64,000 nt of DNA, from the NCBI RefSeq assembly GCF_937873615.1, contig NZ_CALMYP010000068.1, forward strand, positions 110,780-174,779. Direction: 5' to 3'. Each line of letters starts with the position of its first letter. The first letter of the stretch is position 1. The notes under the pieces were generated by a model. The model was not told the DNA's origin, searched no databases, and saw only the letters and a list, made by a program, of their open reading frames with translations. This document shows, piece after piece, positions 28,882 to 38,004 of the stretch. The position numbers were made by a program, and so were the translations under genes. The DNA comes from an uncultured Paracoccus sp. GTDB taxonomy: Bacteria > Pseudomonadota > Alphaproteobacteria > Rhodobacterales > Rhodobacteraceae.

Positions 28882-29966
28882 GCGGCGCGGCCCTGCCGGG
28901 CGGCCTCGGCGATCAGCGCATCCCATTGCGCCATGATCCGCCCGGGCGCCAGCCTGTCGGCCATAAGCTGCGCCGATTGGCCAAGCCGCAGCCGAAGCGC
29001 CGGATCGCCGGCGATCCGCGCCATGGCCGCTGTCAGCGCCGGGATATCGCCATCAGGCACCAGCAGCCCGTTCTCGCCATCCCGGATCAGCTCGGCAATG
29101 CTGTAACGGCAGTCGAAACCGATGGCCGGCAGGCCGGAACAGGTGGCCTCGGCCAGCACATTGCTGAAACCTTCATAGCGCGAGGCGACCACCAGCACAT
29201 CGCCCGCCCCCATCCAGTCCGAGGCCGAACCGGCGAGGCCGGCCAGCCGAATGCGCCCGGCCATGCCATGTGCCTCGATCCGGGCGTTCAGCGCCTGTTC
29301 CAGCGGGCCTTCGCCGAAGATATCGAGCCGCGCGGGCAGATCGGCGGGCAGGGTGGCGAATGCGTCGATCAGCCGGTCGAAACCCTTCTGCTCGACCAGC
29401 CGACCGACGGCCAGGAAGCGGCAATCCTCGGCGGGCGGGGCGGGGGCGAAGGCCACGGGCCGACAGGGATTGGGGATGATATGGGCGCGGTCGCGCTGCC
29501 GGGGCAAAAGGTCGGCGGCGGCATCTGCGGTCTGCATGGCGATACCCGCCGCGCGCGGCATCAGTCGGCGCTGCAAGCGGCGCCAGACGCGCGAGGATTG
29601 CGCCGCCGGGTTGTTGCGTTCCGAGATCACCACCGGAATCCCGGTTCCGGTCGCGGCGATCAGGGTCATGCAATTGACCTTGGTCAGGAAGCTGACGATC
29701 AGGTCGGGCCGCAATTGCCGGATCAGACGCGCCAGTGCCAGCGCCCGGCGCGGCTGCATGAGCGGGCCGCCACGGGCCCGTGCGCCTGCGGCCAGCAGAT
29801 GCAGCCGCACGCCATCGGGATAGGGAAAGAACGAGCCGCCCTCGGGCATGACCATGCCGGCGACATGGACCTCGTCCCCCTTGGCGTGGCGATGCGCGGC
29901 AAGGGCGGCCATGACCTTCTCGGCCCCGCCGGCATGAAAGCCGGCCTGTATCATCAGGATCCGCAT
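28851..29966 (-). CDS. glycosyltransferase family 4
   Basis: This 371-residue cytoplasmic GT-B enzyme has an N-terminal acceptor-side motif QAGFHAGGAEKVMAALAAHR. Its donor-binding C-terminal half has FLAVGRLVEQKGFDRLIDAF and the EX7E motif SRYEGFSNVLAEATCSG. It probably adds one sugar to the lipid-linked repeat unit. It is the last gene of the leftward polysaccharide operon, 10 nt after the nucleotidyltransferase gene. Confidence 0.92.
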   Translation of the reverse strand: MRILMIQAGFHAGGAEKVMAALAAHRHAKGDEVHVAGMVMPEGGSFFPYPDGVRLHLLAAGARARGGPLMQPRRALALARLIRQLRPDLIVSFLTKVNCMTLIAATGTGIPVVISERNNPAAQSSRVWRRLQRRLMPRAAGIAMQTADAAADLLPRQRDRAHIIPNPCRPVAFAPAPPAEDCRFLAVGRLVEQKGFDRLIDAFATLPADLPARLDIFGEGPLEQALNARIEAHGMAGRIRLAGLAGSASDWMGAGDVLVVASRYEGFSNVLAEATCSGLPAIGFDCRYSIAELIRDGENGLLVPDGDIPALTAAMARIAGDPALRLRLGQSAQLMADRLAPGRIMAQWDALIAEAARQGRAAQPLASTASS

Positions 29967-29976
29967 CCCGGCCCGT

Positions 29977-30774
29977 CTATTCCGCCGCCTTGACGACCGG
30001 GCGGCTGTCGAATTGCAGCCAGGGCGGCGTCTGTGCGGTGCAGTGGCGCGACAGGAAGCGGCGGTCCCGGATCGTGTCCATCGGATGCCAGAAGCCGTAA
30101 TGGCGGAAAGCCATCAATTCGCCGTCCTGGGCAAGCTGCGCCAGGGGCGCGCCCTCCAGCGGTTCCTGATCGTCGACGAGATAGTCGAAGACCGTTGGCT
30201 CGAAGACGAAGAAGCCGCCATTGATCCAGCTGTCCTCGCCGCGCAGGGTGCCGGTCAGGGCGGTGACGCGGCAGTTCAGCAGTTCCAGCCCGCCCAAGCG
30301 CGCCTGCGGGCGCACAGCGGTGACGCTGGCCAGCTTGCCATGTTCGCGATGGAAATCCAGCAGTGCCCCGATATCGACATTTCCCAACCCGTCGGCATAG
30401 GCGACCATGAAGGTCTCGTCGCCGATCCAGTCGCGCAACAGCCGCACCCGCCCGCTATCCGAAGTATAGGCACCGGTATCGACGACCGCGACCTCCCATC
30501 CGGCGCCATGCGAGGGGCGCAGCTTGATCTTGCCGGTATCCAGTGTGATCCGGATGTCATTAGCCATCAGGTGATAATTGGCGAAGAACTGCTTGATCGT
30601 CACCGACTGATGACCGGTCGCAACGATGAAATCGCTATGGCCGAAGCGGCTGTAGATCTCCATCACCCGGGTCAGGATCGGGCGGCCGCCGATATCGACC
30701 ATCGCCTTCGGAATGGTGCTGGCTTCCTCCGCTGGCAGGGTATCGTTCCCCCCCGCGAGCAGGATCGTCTTCAT
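29977..30774 (-). CDS. RfbF-like sugar-1-phosphate nucleotidyltransferase with altered signature
   Basis: This 265-residue protein resembles glucose-1-phosphate cytidylyltransferase throughout: PKAMVDIGGRPILTRVMEIYSRFG, FMVAYADGLGNVDI, WINGGFFVFEP and FWHPMDTIRDRRFL. The conserved nucleotide-binding signature GGxGTRL is replaced by GGNDTLP (residues 8-14), losing the usual arginine. No CDP-glucose dehydratase gene is nearby. It may be inactive as a cytidylyltransferase or have changed function. It is downstream of the PglA-like glycosyltransferase gene, with a 55-bp gap. Confidence 0.83.
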   Translation of the reverse strand: MKTILLAGGNDTLPAEEASTIPKAMVDIGGRPILTRVMEIYSRFGHSDFIVATGHQSVTIKQFFANYHLMANDIRITLDTGKIKLRPSHGAGWEVAVVDTGAYTSDSGRVRLLRDWIGDETFMVAYADGLGNVDIGALLDFHREHGKLASVTAVRPQARLGGLELLNCRVTALTGTLRGEDSWINGGFFVFEPTVFDYLVDDQEPLEGAPLAQLAQDGELMAFRHYGFWHPMDTIRDRRFLSRHCTAQTPPWLQFDSRPVVKAAE

Positions 30775-30829
30775 GGTCTATCCTTTCCAGTTCGGCGGCC
30801 GGGCGGCCCGGCATGGTTACGCTCTCGGG

Positions 30830-32071
30830 TCATGCCGCGACCACGGAGGCGGGCGGGAGGTCAGGTGTCAGGACCGACGGCGCATCGCCTTCCAGCCCCA
30901 TTTCGGTCAGCAGCAGCCTGTTGACCAGATGCACGTCATTGCGCTTGCAGACGCGGGCGCGGGCCTGCGCACCCATCCTCGCCGCCAGTTCGGGATGATC
31001 GAGGAAACGGCGCATCGCCGCAGCGAGCGCCCCCACATCGCCCATGGGCACCACCAACCCGCCTTCGCCATCGCCCACGGTTTCGCCGCATCCGGGTGCG
31101 TCGGTGGTGATGACGGCGCGGCCGCTGGACATGGCTTCGAGGATGGTGCGCGGCACCCCTTCGCGCAGGCGCGTCGGCAGGACCAGCACATGTGCCGCCG
31201 CCAGATAGGGCCGGACGTCGCGGGTGGCCCCGCGCCAGATCGCGTCGCCGGCATCGTTCCAGGCCCGCAAAGTTTCGGTGTCGATGGCATCGGGATTGCT
31301 GTCGGTCGGTCCCAGCAGGTCCAGCCGGAACTCGCGACCCTCGCGGCGCAGGGCACGGGCGGCCTCGATCAGGTCTTCGAGCCCCTTGCTTCGCAGCATC
31401 CGGGCGACGAACAGAAAGACCGGCACACCGTCGGGCAGGGGGGCGGGCGCGAAGCGCTCGGTATCGGCGCCAGAGCCGGGCACCGGCACCATGCGCGCGC
31501 TGTCGGGGATCATGCCGAAGCGGCGCAGGTCAGCCAGATCGGCATCGTTATAGTAGAAGCCCAGCTGGATCATGCCGAGAGCATGGCGATGCAGCCCGAT
31601 GGCGATGCGGCGGATCAGGCGGCGCTTGCCGGTCGGATGGGCCTCGGAAAAGGCATAGCCGAGACCGGTGAACAGTGGATGGCAGCGGATATTGCCCTCC
31701 AGCCGGGCGGCCAGACTGCCCCAGACGATCGGCTTCATCGTATAGGGCAGGATCCGGTCGGGGCGGCGGTCGCGGATCAGCTTGCGCAGCGCCCGAAGGG
31801 TTTGCAGATCGTTGACAGGATTCAGCCCGGTGCGCTGCATCGGCACGGTCAGCGGCTCGATCCCGACGGCGCGCAGGGCGGTTTCGGTCTCGGTGTCGAA
31901 ATCCGGGGCAGCGGCCAGAACGCGATGGCCGTTGGCGATCATGCGGCGCATCAGGTCCAGCCGGAAGTTCACCAGCGACCACGCCAGACCGGCAATGACA
32001 AGAACCGTCAACCGCTGCTGCGTCCGTGCCTTGCTGTCGGCACCGAGCGCGACCTCGTTGCCTGGCATCAT
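30830..32071 (-). CDS. glycosyltransferase family 4, PglA-like
   Basis: This 413-residue GT-B enzyme has the N-terminus VLVIAGLAWSLVNFRLDLMRRMIANGH and the segment RTGLNPVNDLQTLRALRKLI...YTMKPIVWGSLAAR. These resemble PglA-type enzymes that add the second sugar to a bacillosamine-type lipid carrier. The donor site has LREGVPRTILEAMSSGRAVITTDAPGCGETV. Its start overlaps the dehydratase stop (ATGA). The acceptor specificity is an inference from similarity and context. Confidence 0.88.
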   Translation of the reverse strand: MMPGNEVALGADSKARTQQRLTVLVIAGLAWSLVNFRLDLMRRMIANGHRVLAAAPDFDTETETALRAVGIEPLTVPMQRTGLNPVNDLQTLRALRKLIRDRRPDRILPYTMKPIVWGSLAARLEGNIRCHPLFTGLGYAFSEAHPTGKRRLIRRIAIGLHRHALGMIQLGFYYNDADLADLRRFGMIPDSARMVPVPGSGADTERFAPAPLPDGVPVFLFVARMLRSKGLEDLIEAARALRREGREFRLDLLGPTDSNPDAIDTETLRAWNDAGDAIWRGATRDVRPYLAAAHVLVLPTRLREGVPRTILEAMSSGRAVITTDAPGCGETVGDGEGGLVVPMGDVGALAAAMRRFLDHPELAARMGAQARARVCKRNDVHLVNRLLLTEMGLEGDAPSVLTPDLPPASVVAA

Positions 32072-34185
32072 GCGAGGGCCTTCCCTTTTCGCCCTGCTGT
32101 GGGATGCAGGACCTGCGGTTGACGCTTCGGTAGTGGGAAGGGGTGCACGGTCAGGTCGCCGTCGCCGATGACGCCCGCCCGACGCGGGGTCGGCCGGTTG
32201 ATCGCGGCATTGACGGCAGCTTCGGCGGCGGGGCGAGGCTCGGCAAAGCCCGGCACCAGTTCGGCCAGCCCTTTGCGCACGGCACCCGCATCGCCGCAGC
32301 GGGCCGAGTTTTCCAGCCGCAGAAGTGCGGCGCGCAGGCGCGGGATCGGCACCGGATGCGGGATCGCGCAGGTCACCCCGGCGAAACCCGCCGGCTGGAT
32401 CACCTCGTCACGGTCGAAAAGTTCCTCGAACAGCTTCTCGCCGGGGCGGATGCCGATGAACTCGATCCCGATATCCTCGCCCGGCACCTTGCCGGCCATG
32501 CGGATCATGCGTTCGGCCATGTCGACGATGCGCACCGGCTGGCCCATGTCCAGAACGAAGATGCGGCCATTGTCGTCCTTCGCCCGCAAGCCCTGCGCGG
32601 CGGCGACGAGCGTCAGCTCGACCGCCTCGCGGATGGTCATGAAATAGCGCTCCATGTCCGGGTGGGTGATGGTCAGCGGGCCGCCGCGCGCGATCTGTTC
32701 CTGAAACAGCGGAATGAGCGAGCCGGAGGAGCCCAGCACATTGCCGAAGCGCACGGCGAAGAAGCGCGTTTCGCAGCCGAGGTCGCGGGTGATGAGATCC
32801 TGCGCCTGGCAATAGAACTCGGCCACGCGCTTGGTTGCGCCCATGATATTGGTCGTGTTCACCGCCTTGTCGGTCGAGACCTGCACGAAGGCCTTCACCC
32901 CGACCGACCGCGCGGCGTCACAGACATTGCGGGTGCCGATGACATTGGTCAGCACGCCTTCGCAGGGGTTGGCCTCGACCAGCGGCACATGTTTCAGGGC
33001 TGCGGCGTTGAAGACCATGTCGGGGCGGTGTGCCTCGAAGATCGCTTCCAGATGAACGCGGTCGCGGATGCAGCAAAGATGCAGCTTGCGCGGCACGTCC
33101 GGGAAATGACGCGCCAGCAGACGGTCGACCTGATAGGCGTTCAGCTCGCAATTCTCGATCAGCACCAGTTCGGCCGGGTCGAGAGAGGCCAGCTGGCGCA
33201 CCAGCTCACTTCCGATCGAGCCGCCGGCCCCGGTGACCAGCACCCGCTGGCCGCGATAGGTGTCGCGCAGAAGCTGCAGCTCGACGGATTTCTGCGGCCG
33301 GGTCAGCACGTCGTCCGGGTCGATGACCGTCGGCGTATTGGCGGCAAGCCCGGCGGGCTGATGTTCGGTCAGATTGGGCAGCGAGCGGACCTTGATCCCC
33401 TGCGCCTCGGCCCAGTTGCGCAACGCGGTGATGCCCTGACTGTCGAAATTTGTCACCGTTTCAGTCAGCAGAAGCATTCGAGGCAGCCGACCGGAAGACA
33501 TCAGCCGGTCAATGATGGGACGCGGTTCGCGGATCGAGCCAAGGATCGGCACCGAGTGGAACAACAGGTCGGTGCTGTCCATTGAATCGTCGATGATGCC
33601 GATCACCTCATAGGGTGACAGGCCCTGGTGCACGGCGCGCAGGAACAGGTCGCTGGTGGCGCCAAGCCCGACCAGAACGACAGGAGCGGTTTCCTGTGCC
33701 GCTGTCTTGCCGCGATTGCGGCGCGACATTTCCCGCTTCAGCGCAAGGCCCCGCGTGCTGGCAAAGCCCGTGAGCAGCAGCAGAAGCATGATCGGATAGA
33801 TTGTCAGCGGGAAGACGGTTTGCAGGCCCGAGGCCCTTGCGGCGAGACCAAAGCTCAGCACCGCTATGGCGATTGTCGGTGCCATCGCAAACAGGCCCAG
33901 AATCGTCGTTGAGTGACGATGTCTGCGATACAGGCCCGCAGCAATGAGGATTGGCATCACGATCAGCAGCGCAAGCAGCAGGGATGGCAGAATTTCGCCC
34001 TGCCAGACGGCTGTGGGCGTGGCCCCCGACGCCAGGACAGTTGCGATGACACCGGACAAGGCGACCACCAGCGAATCTGCAATGACCAGTTTTCGATTCG
34101 CGCGGATCTCTGTTTTGAAAAGGCAGACTTTCTGGTAGGCGCGTTCAGGCCGACGCCAAAACTCACTATTGACATGCATCATCAT
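32068..34185 (-). CDS. UDP-sugar 4,6-dehydratase, CapD/PglF type (membrane-bound)
   Basis: This protein of about 705 residues has an N-terminal four-helix membrane part (about 30-150), a CoA-binding-like Rossmann domain (VVLVGLGATSDLFLRAVHQG) and a C-terminal SDR dehydratase domain. The latter has VTGAGGSIGSELVRQLA, FNAAALKHVPLVE and STDKAVNTTNIMGATKR. As in CapD/PglF, methionine stands where SDRs have tyrosine. It makes a UDP-4-keto-6-deoxy sugar, the substrate for a DegT aminotransferase. The first ATG is used; a GTG nine bases earlier is possible. A 373-bp AT-rich gap precedes it. Confidence 0.92.
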   Translation of the reverse strand: MMMHVNSEFWRRPERAYQKVCLFKTEIRANRKLVIADSLVVALSGVIATVLASGATPTAVWQGEILPSLLLALLIVMPILIAAGLYRRHRHSTTILGLFAMAPTIAIAVLSFGLAARASGLQTVFPLTIYPIMLLLLLTGFASTRGLALKREMSRRNRGKTAAQETAPVVLVGLGATSDLFLRAVHQGLSPYEVIGIIDDSMDSTDLLFHSVPILGSIREPRPIIDRLMSSGRLPRMLLLTETVTNFDSQGITALRNWAEAQGIKVRSLPNLTEHQPAGLAANTPTVIDPDDVLTRPQKSVELQLLRDTYRGQRVLVTGAGGSIGSELVRQLASLDPAELVLIENCELNAYQVDRLLARHFPDVPRKLHLCCIRDRVHLEAIFEAHRPDMVFNAAALKHVPLVEANPCEGVLTNVIGTRNVCDAARSVGVKAFVQVSTDKAVNTTNIMGATKRVAEFYCQAQDLITRDLGCETRFFAVRFGNVLGSSGSLIPLFQEQIARGGPLTITHPDMERYFMTIREAVELTLVAAAQGLRAKDDNGRIFVLDMGQPVRIVDMAERMIRMAGKVPGEDIGIEFIGIRPGEKLFEELFDRDEVIQPAGFAGVTCAIPHPVPIPRLRAALLRLENSARCGDAGAVRKGLAELVPGFAEPRPAAEAAVNAAINRPTPRRAGVIGDGDLTVHPFPLPKRQPQVLHPTAGRKGKALA

Positions 34186-34198
34186 TAAAAACACCCAT

Positions 34199-34558
34199 TA
34201 CGGCGCCGGGAGATGACCAACGTTTCCCAGAACCAGCACTGCATCTCCCCACACCAATGATCGCACGCCTGACCGAAAGGCGACCCGTTGGATCAAATGG
34301 GTAGAAAAAATAACATTAGTTAATGGTTGATACTTTAGCCAAACGCCGCTTGACGCCGGGAAGCGGCAGGCATGACTGACTTTTAAGCCGATTCCTATGG
34401 GCATCCATTCAATGCAATTCAACTGATAAGAGAATGTTAAGTAATGCGTTCAAGCCGGTAGCAAGATTGTTTGCGTGTTCAACGAGATTCAACAGGCGTT
34501 AAATTTGCGGCGACGAATCGCTCAGCAATGAAGCCCCCCATACATTATTGTTGACAAA
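34199..34558. other. 360-bp AT-rich non-coding gap in the polysaccharide locus
   Basis: No convincing gene is seen here. The region is clearly richer in A+T than its surroundings (for example TAGAAAAAATAACATTAGTTA around 34299-34320). It probably holds the promoter for the 4,6-dehydratase and following leftward genes. A 68-74 codon reverse open frame ending at 34198 has no ribosome site or recognisable features. Confidence 0.5.
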
Positions 34559-35389
34559 TCAGATCTGCTTCGATTGCCAGGCGGTGAAATCCACACCTGT
34601 CAGCTTTTGCAAGGCATCGATCTGTGGCGCATAGAACTCCGCAACTGCGTTTCGCAGATCCGTGTCGAATTCGGGATAGGTTTCAGGTCGCGCGACCAGG
34701 CCCCGAAGCCAACGCATCGGTGTGGTCTTGCGAACCGGGTCCAGCAAGGGCCGAAACGGGCGGAGCAATCGGCGCAGGGGGCGTGGAACTGTGGCGGTCC
34801 GGGCGTCCTTCACCCGTCCTGACAGAGGTGGTGCCAGCCTGTCCGTCAGTCCCAGATGGCCGGCAAAACGGTCAAGCTGGGTCTGCGGTGCGGTCAGGAT
34901 GTCCTCGTATCGCAAGAGCAGGATCTGTTCCGGTGCGAAGGACTCGTAGAAACGGCTCAGGTGCTGCGCATAGCATCCATCGGAAAGAAAGCGTTCGGTG
35001 CTGGCATGGCGCGGATGCAGGTGGCGGGCAATGTCGCGGTCAACCGATCCGCGCCGCAGAAGCATCATGTAATCGGAATAGGCGCGGGCGACCGGATCGC
35101 GCAGCTGGAAGATAAGGCGAACCTCTGGGAGATGCCGGCGAATGCGCCCGGCGGCGGCGGGTTCCGTGAGGTAGCTGTTTGATTTTTCGCCCAGCAATAC
35201 CCCGGGGCCAGCGGGACCCAGTTCTGCCAGATAGGCACCGATCCCTTCCTCGTAGCGGCGAGAGAAGAAGTGCGGCTCATGGCTGGGCATCGAAACGCGC
35301 GGCGATTGCATCAGTGATTGCTGCAACCAGGTGGTTGCCGATTTCGCGGCACCGGCAATGATGAAATCGGGAAGATGGCCTTCTGTCAT
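34559..35389 (-). CDS. sulfotransferase (PAPS-dependent)
   Basis: This 276-residue cytoplasmic sulfotransferase has the 5'-phosphosulfate loop FIIAGAAKSATTWLQQSL (about residues 9-26) and the 3'-phosphate region LIFQLRDPVARAYSDYMML (about 93-111). It would transfer sulfate from PAPS to a sugar hydroxyl. It lies 6 nt after the ExoF-like gene in the leftward operon, so a sulfated repeat unit or exported polymer is likely. The exact acceptor cannot be deduced. Confidence 0.9.
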   Translation of the reverse strand: MTEGHLPDFIIAGAAKSATTWLQQSLMQSPRVSMPSHEPHFFSRRYEEGIGAYLAELGPAGPGVLLGEKSNSYLTEPAAAGRIRRHLPEVRLIFQLRDPVARAYSDYMMLLRRGSVDRDIARHLHPRHASTERFLSDGCYAQHLSRFYESFAPEQILLLRYEDILTAPQTQLDRFAGHLGLTDRLAPPLSGRVKDARTATVPRPLRRLLRPFRPLLDPVRKTTPMRWLRGLVARPETYPEFDTDLRNAVAEFYAPQIDALQKLTGVDFTAWQSKQI

Positions 35390-35395
35390 GGCGCT

Positions 35396-36613
35396 TCAGT
35401 CAGGCGCGTTGTCAGATGGTGGATCGCGCGGGATCGCTATGTCCAGCGTGTCGCCGGGGCGCAGTGGCGCGTCGGGGTCGACGGGTTGTGTCATTCCTGC
35501 CCGGGTGACGTGGAAACCGGGCTGCGCGCGCGCGGGTTCGTCGGTTTCGACATTGAAGGCCAGTTCGGCCCGAAGTTGCTGCCGGGCGGTTTCCGCGCGA
35601 ATGCGCGCGGCGGGGATCGCCGCCTCAAGCTCGGTCAGGCGGCGCAGGCGTTCGGCGATGGCATCGGCGGTGATCGTATCGCTGTCCCGCGTTGCCTGAT
35701 TAAGTTGCGTATCCAGCAGCAACAGGGCGGTCTCAAGCTCCAGCCGCTTGGTTTCCAGATCGGTCAGCGCCGTTTCCAGAGAGGTGACGCGGGCATTCAC
35801 CGCCAGCCCGCGTTCGTTCAAAGAGGTCATGCCGGCCAGTTCCTCTCGGGTCGAGGCGATTTGCTGGTCGCGCAGTTCCAGTTGCTTGTTCAGCCGCAGG
35901 GCCTTTTCTTCCAGCATGACGCGCAGGCTGTCATAACTGTCGATGCGAACCTGCCGGGCTGTGCGATCAGCCGTCTGAAGCTGCGTCTGGGTCGTGTCGT
36001 CGGGGGAGGCGTCGGATCCCACCTGCCCGCTCAGTTCTGCCAACTCGCTCTGAATCCGCGACTCTTCGATCTGCAGGGAACGCAGGGCCTGTTCGGCGGC
36101 GGCAAGCTCTCCGGTCAGGGCGATCATCTGGGCCGGGCCACGGGCGGCGGGGCCGCGAAACAGCCCCCCGGCCAGCGACATGGCCTGCCGCGCGGTCAGG
36201 CCGGGGCGATAGGCGACGGCGCCTTGATTGGTTACATCGCCCAAAACATAGACCGGCAGGCTTGCCACCAGTTCGACCGAAAGCTGCGGCGCGTCATCCA
36301 ACCCGGCGCGCAACCGCAGGAGGTTTGCAATCTCTGCGCGCAGCTGGGACTGGGTCAGCCCGACGGCCTGCAGGCTGCCGGCCAGCGGCAGCTGCAACTC
36401 TCCCTCGGGGCTGATGGTATATTCGCCCGACAGGCCTTGCCATGCCGTGGGGTTATTGGCCTGAAAGTCCCAGGTCAGCACACGGATCATCAACCGGTCC
36501 TGTGGGTGAAGTTCGTAGGGCTCCGCCCTTGCGGCAACAGGCAGCGTCAGCGACATGGCCAGCAGGACGCCGTTCACATTGTGCCAGATTGCAGGCTGCC
36601 GGCGCATGGTCAT
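35396..36613 (-). CDS. polysaccharide export protein, ExoF-like
   Basis: This 405-residue protein has a signal peptide ending AARA and a polysaccharide-export domain (YELHPQDRLMIRVLTWDF, SGEYTISPEGELQLPLAG). A SLBB-like segment (PVYVLGDVTNQGAVAYRPGLTARQAMSLAGGL) is followed by a long coiled-coil (about residues 175-360). There is no lipobox cysteine, unlike Wza. This is the architecture of Sinorhizobium ExoF, a periplasmic or outer-membrane-associated export factor working with the ExoP-type co-polymerase encoded two genes upstream. Confidence 0.9.
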   Translation of the reverse strand: MTMRRQPAIWHNVNGVLLAMSLTLPVAARAEPYELHPQDRLMIRVLTWDFQANNPTAWQGLSGEYTISPEGELQLPLAGSLQAVGLTQSQLRAEIANLLRLRAGLDDAPQLSVELVASLPVYVLGDVTNQGAVAYRPGLTARQAMSLAGGLFRGPAARGPAQMIALTGELAAAEQALRSLQIEESRIQSELAELSGQVGSDASPDDTTQTQLQTADRTARQVRIDSYDSLRVMLEEKALRLNKQLELRDQQIASTREELAGMTSLNERGLAVNARVTSLETALTDLETKRLELETALLLLDTQLNQATRDSDTITADAIAERLRRLTELEAAIPAARIRAETARQQLRAELAFNVETDEPARAQPGFHVTRAGMTQPVDPDAPLRPGDTLDIAIPRDPPSDNAPD

Positions 36614-38004
36614 AGGTCCCCTGCGAGTTCTGCCAGCCAGGTCTCGATCTCGGACAGCCCATCGCCATCGCCGTCTTGCCAGGGATCATCGGCGCGGCCC
36701 GGGTCAAGGGCGGGCCGGCCGGCTTCCCATTCATCGGGCAAAAGGTCGCCATCGCTGTCGGGCAGGGCCGACGCGGCCGCGATATCGGTCCACCCGTCAA
36801 TATCCGAGGGGCGGTTGATGACTTTGCCACTGCAGTTCGCCAGATCGTCCAGCACCCGCTGATCCAGGCGATCCCGATGCGCGCCGCCGGGCAGCGCGTC
36901 GCCAAGCGATTCCGGCAGTTCGCCCAGCAGGTCGGCCACGGGCCGCGGGGTCACGGTCAGCGCAATTGGCTGCGCGCTTTGCAGCGATTCCGCGATGGGG
37001 TCGAGCACGGGAATACTGTCGCCCCCCCCGCAGGTGCGGGCGGCGTTCCCCTCGGCTGCGATGGCGATATCGCTGCCCGGCACGCGGTCGAACAGCTCCA
37101 CCGCTGCGGCGGCGCGGGCATTTGTCGATGGGCCAGCAAGTGCCAGATTGCCGACATAGGCGATGCGGGCATCGCCCAGAAGGTCGTAAAATTCGCCGAA
37201 CTGGCTGATCGGATTATAGAATATGTTGTTGACGATCTCGACCGGGCCGAGGCTGGTCGCCTTGACGTCGGGGTTGCGGTCTCGGTGATGGGCAAAGAGA
37301 TTGCGGATCAAGCTGATCCGCCCGCATTCGTTTTCGCTCGGCTCGCCGGTGTCGGAACAGATCAATGCCCCCTTGGAGTGCTTGCCATCCGGATGGTTCG
37401 AGCGGTCGAGACTATAGGCCAGGATGCTGTCGGCCAATGTGATATCGGATGCCACCGCGCGTGAGACGTGAACGGCGAAGGTCTCGTCGCTGGCGAACAT
37501 CAGCGACAGGTTGCCCAGATAAACGCGGGTGGAGTTCTCGACCGTCAGCGCGTCGATGGTCGAGGATTTCCGCCGCGATGGGCCGGGTCGAAGTTTGAGA
37601 AAGCGCACCACGACATCGCTCGCGTCCTTGACGATCAGCGGGCTGTGGGTGGATTCGTTGTTGCGGATCTGGATGCCGTCGCCCGGTGCCGTTTGTCCTG
37701 CGATATAAACGCTCGACTGCACCATGATCGGCTCGCGCAGGCGGATGGTGCCAGCCACGCGGAAGATGCAGACACGGGGGCCTGCGCGCTCGGCACAATC
37801 GCGCAGGCTGCCGGGGCCGTCAGCGGCCAGACTTGTGACCGCGATCAGTGTCCCGCCGCGCCAGCCCGTCGCGCCTGCGCCATAACCCTCTGCCCCCGGA
37901 AAGGCGAGTTCGGAGGCCGATGATGTTGCCGCAACAGCGAAAACGCCGGCTGCGCTGGCCATAAGACCGGCACACCCAAGATTGCGCCAATCAGTAATAG
38001 GCAT
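36610..38004 (-). CDS. secreted pectate-lyase-like beta-helix protein
   Basis: This 464-residue protein has a signal peptide (about 1-30) followed by FPGAEGYGAGATGWRGG, the typical opening of family 1-like pectate lyases. Right-handed beta-helix sequence follows (VYIAGQTAPGDGIQIRN, NLFAHHRDRNPD). The C-terminus has two acidic loops, DSDGDLLPDEWE and DGDGDGLSEIE, resembling calcium-binding EF-hand/dockerin repeats. It probably cleaves or trims the polymer, perhaps one containing uronic acid. The start overlaps the kinase gene by 14 nt and the end overlaps the ExoF-like gene by 4. Confidence 0.85.
   Translation of the reverse strand: MPITDWRNLGCAGLMASAAGVFAVAATSSASELAFPGAEGYGAGATGWRGGTLIAVTSLAADGPGSLRDCAERAGPRVCIFRVAGTIRLREPIMVQSSVYIAGQTAPGDGIQIRNNESTHSPLIVKDASDVVVRFLKLRPGPSRRKSSTIDALTVENSTRVYLGNLSLMFASDETFAVHVSRAVASDITLADSILAYSLDRSNHPDGKHSKGALICSDTGEPSENECGRISLIRNLFAHHRDRNPDVKATSLGPVEIVNNIFYNPISQFGEFYDLLGDARIAYVGNLALAGPSTNARAAAAVELFDRVPGSDIAIAAEGNAARTCGGGDSIPVLDPIAESLQSAQPIALTVTPRPVADLLGELPESLGDALPGGAHRDRLDQRVLDDLANCSGKVINRPSDIDGWTDIAAASALPDSDGDLLPDEWEAGRPALDPGRADDPWQDGDGDGLSEIETWLAELAGDL

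Noticed and set aside
34198-34422. 74-codon reverse open frame in the AT-rich polysaccharide gap
   Set aside because: TTG start, no ribosome site, no recognisable sequence; likely a chance frame in promoter DNA.
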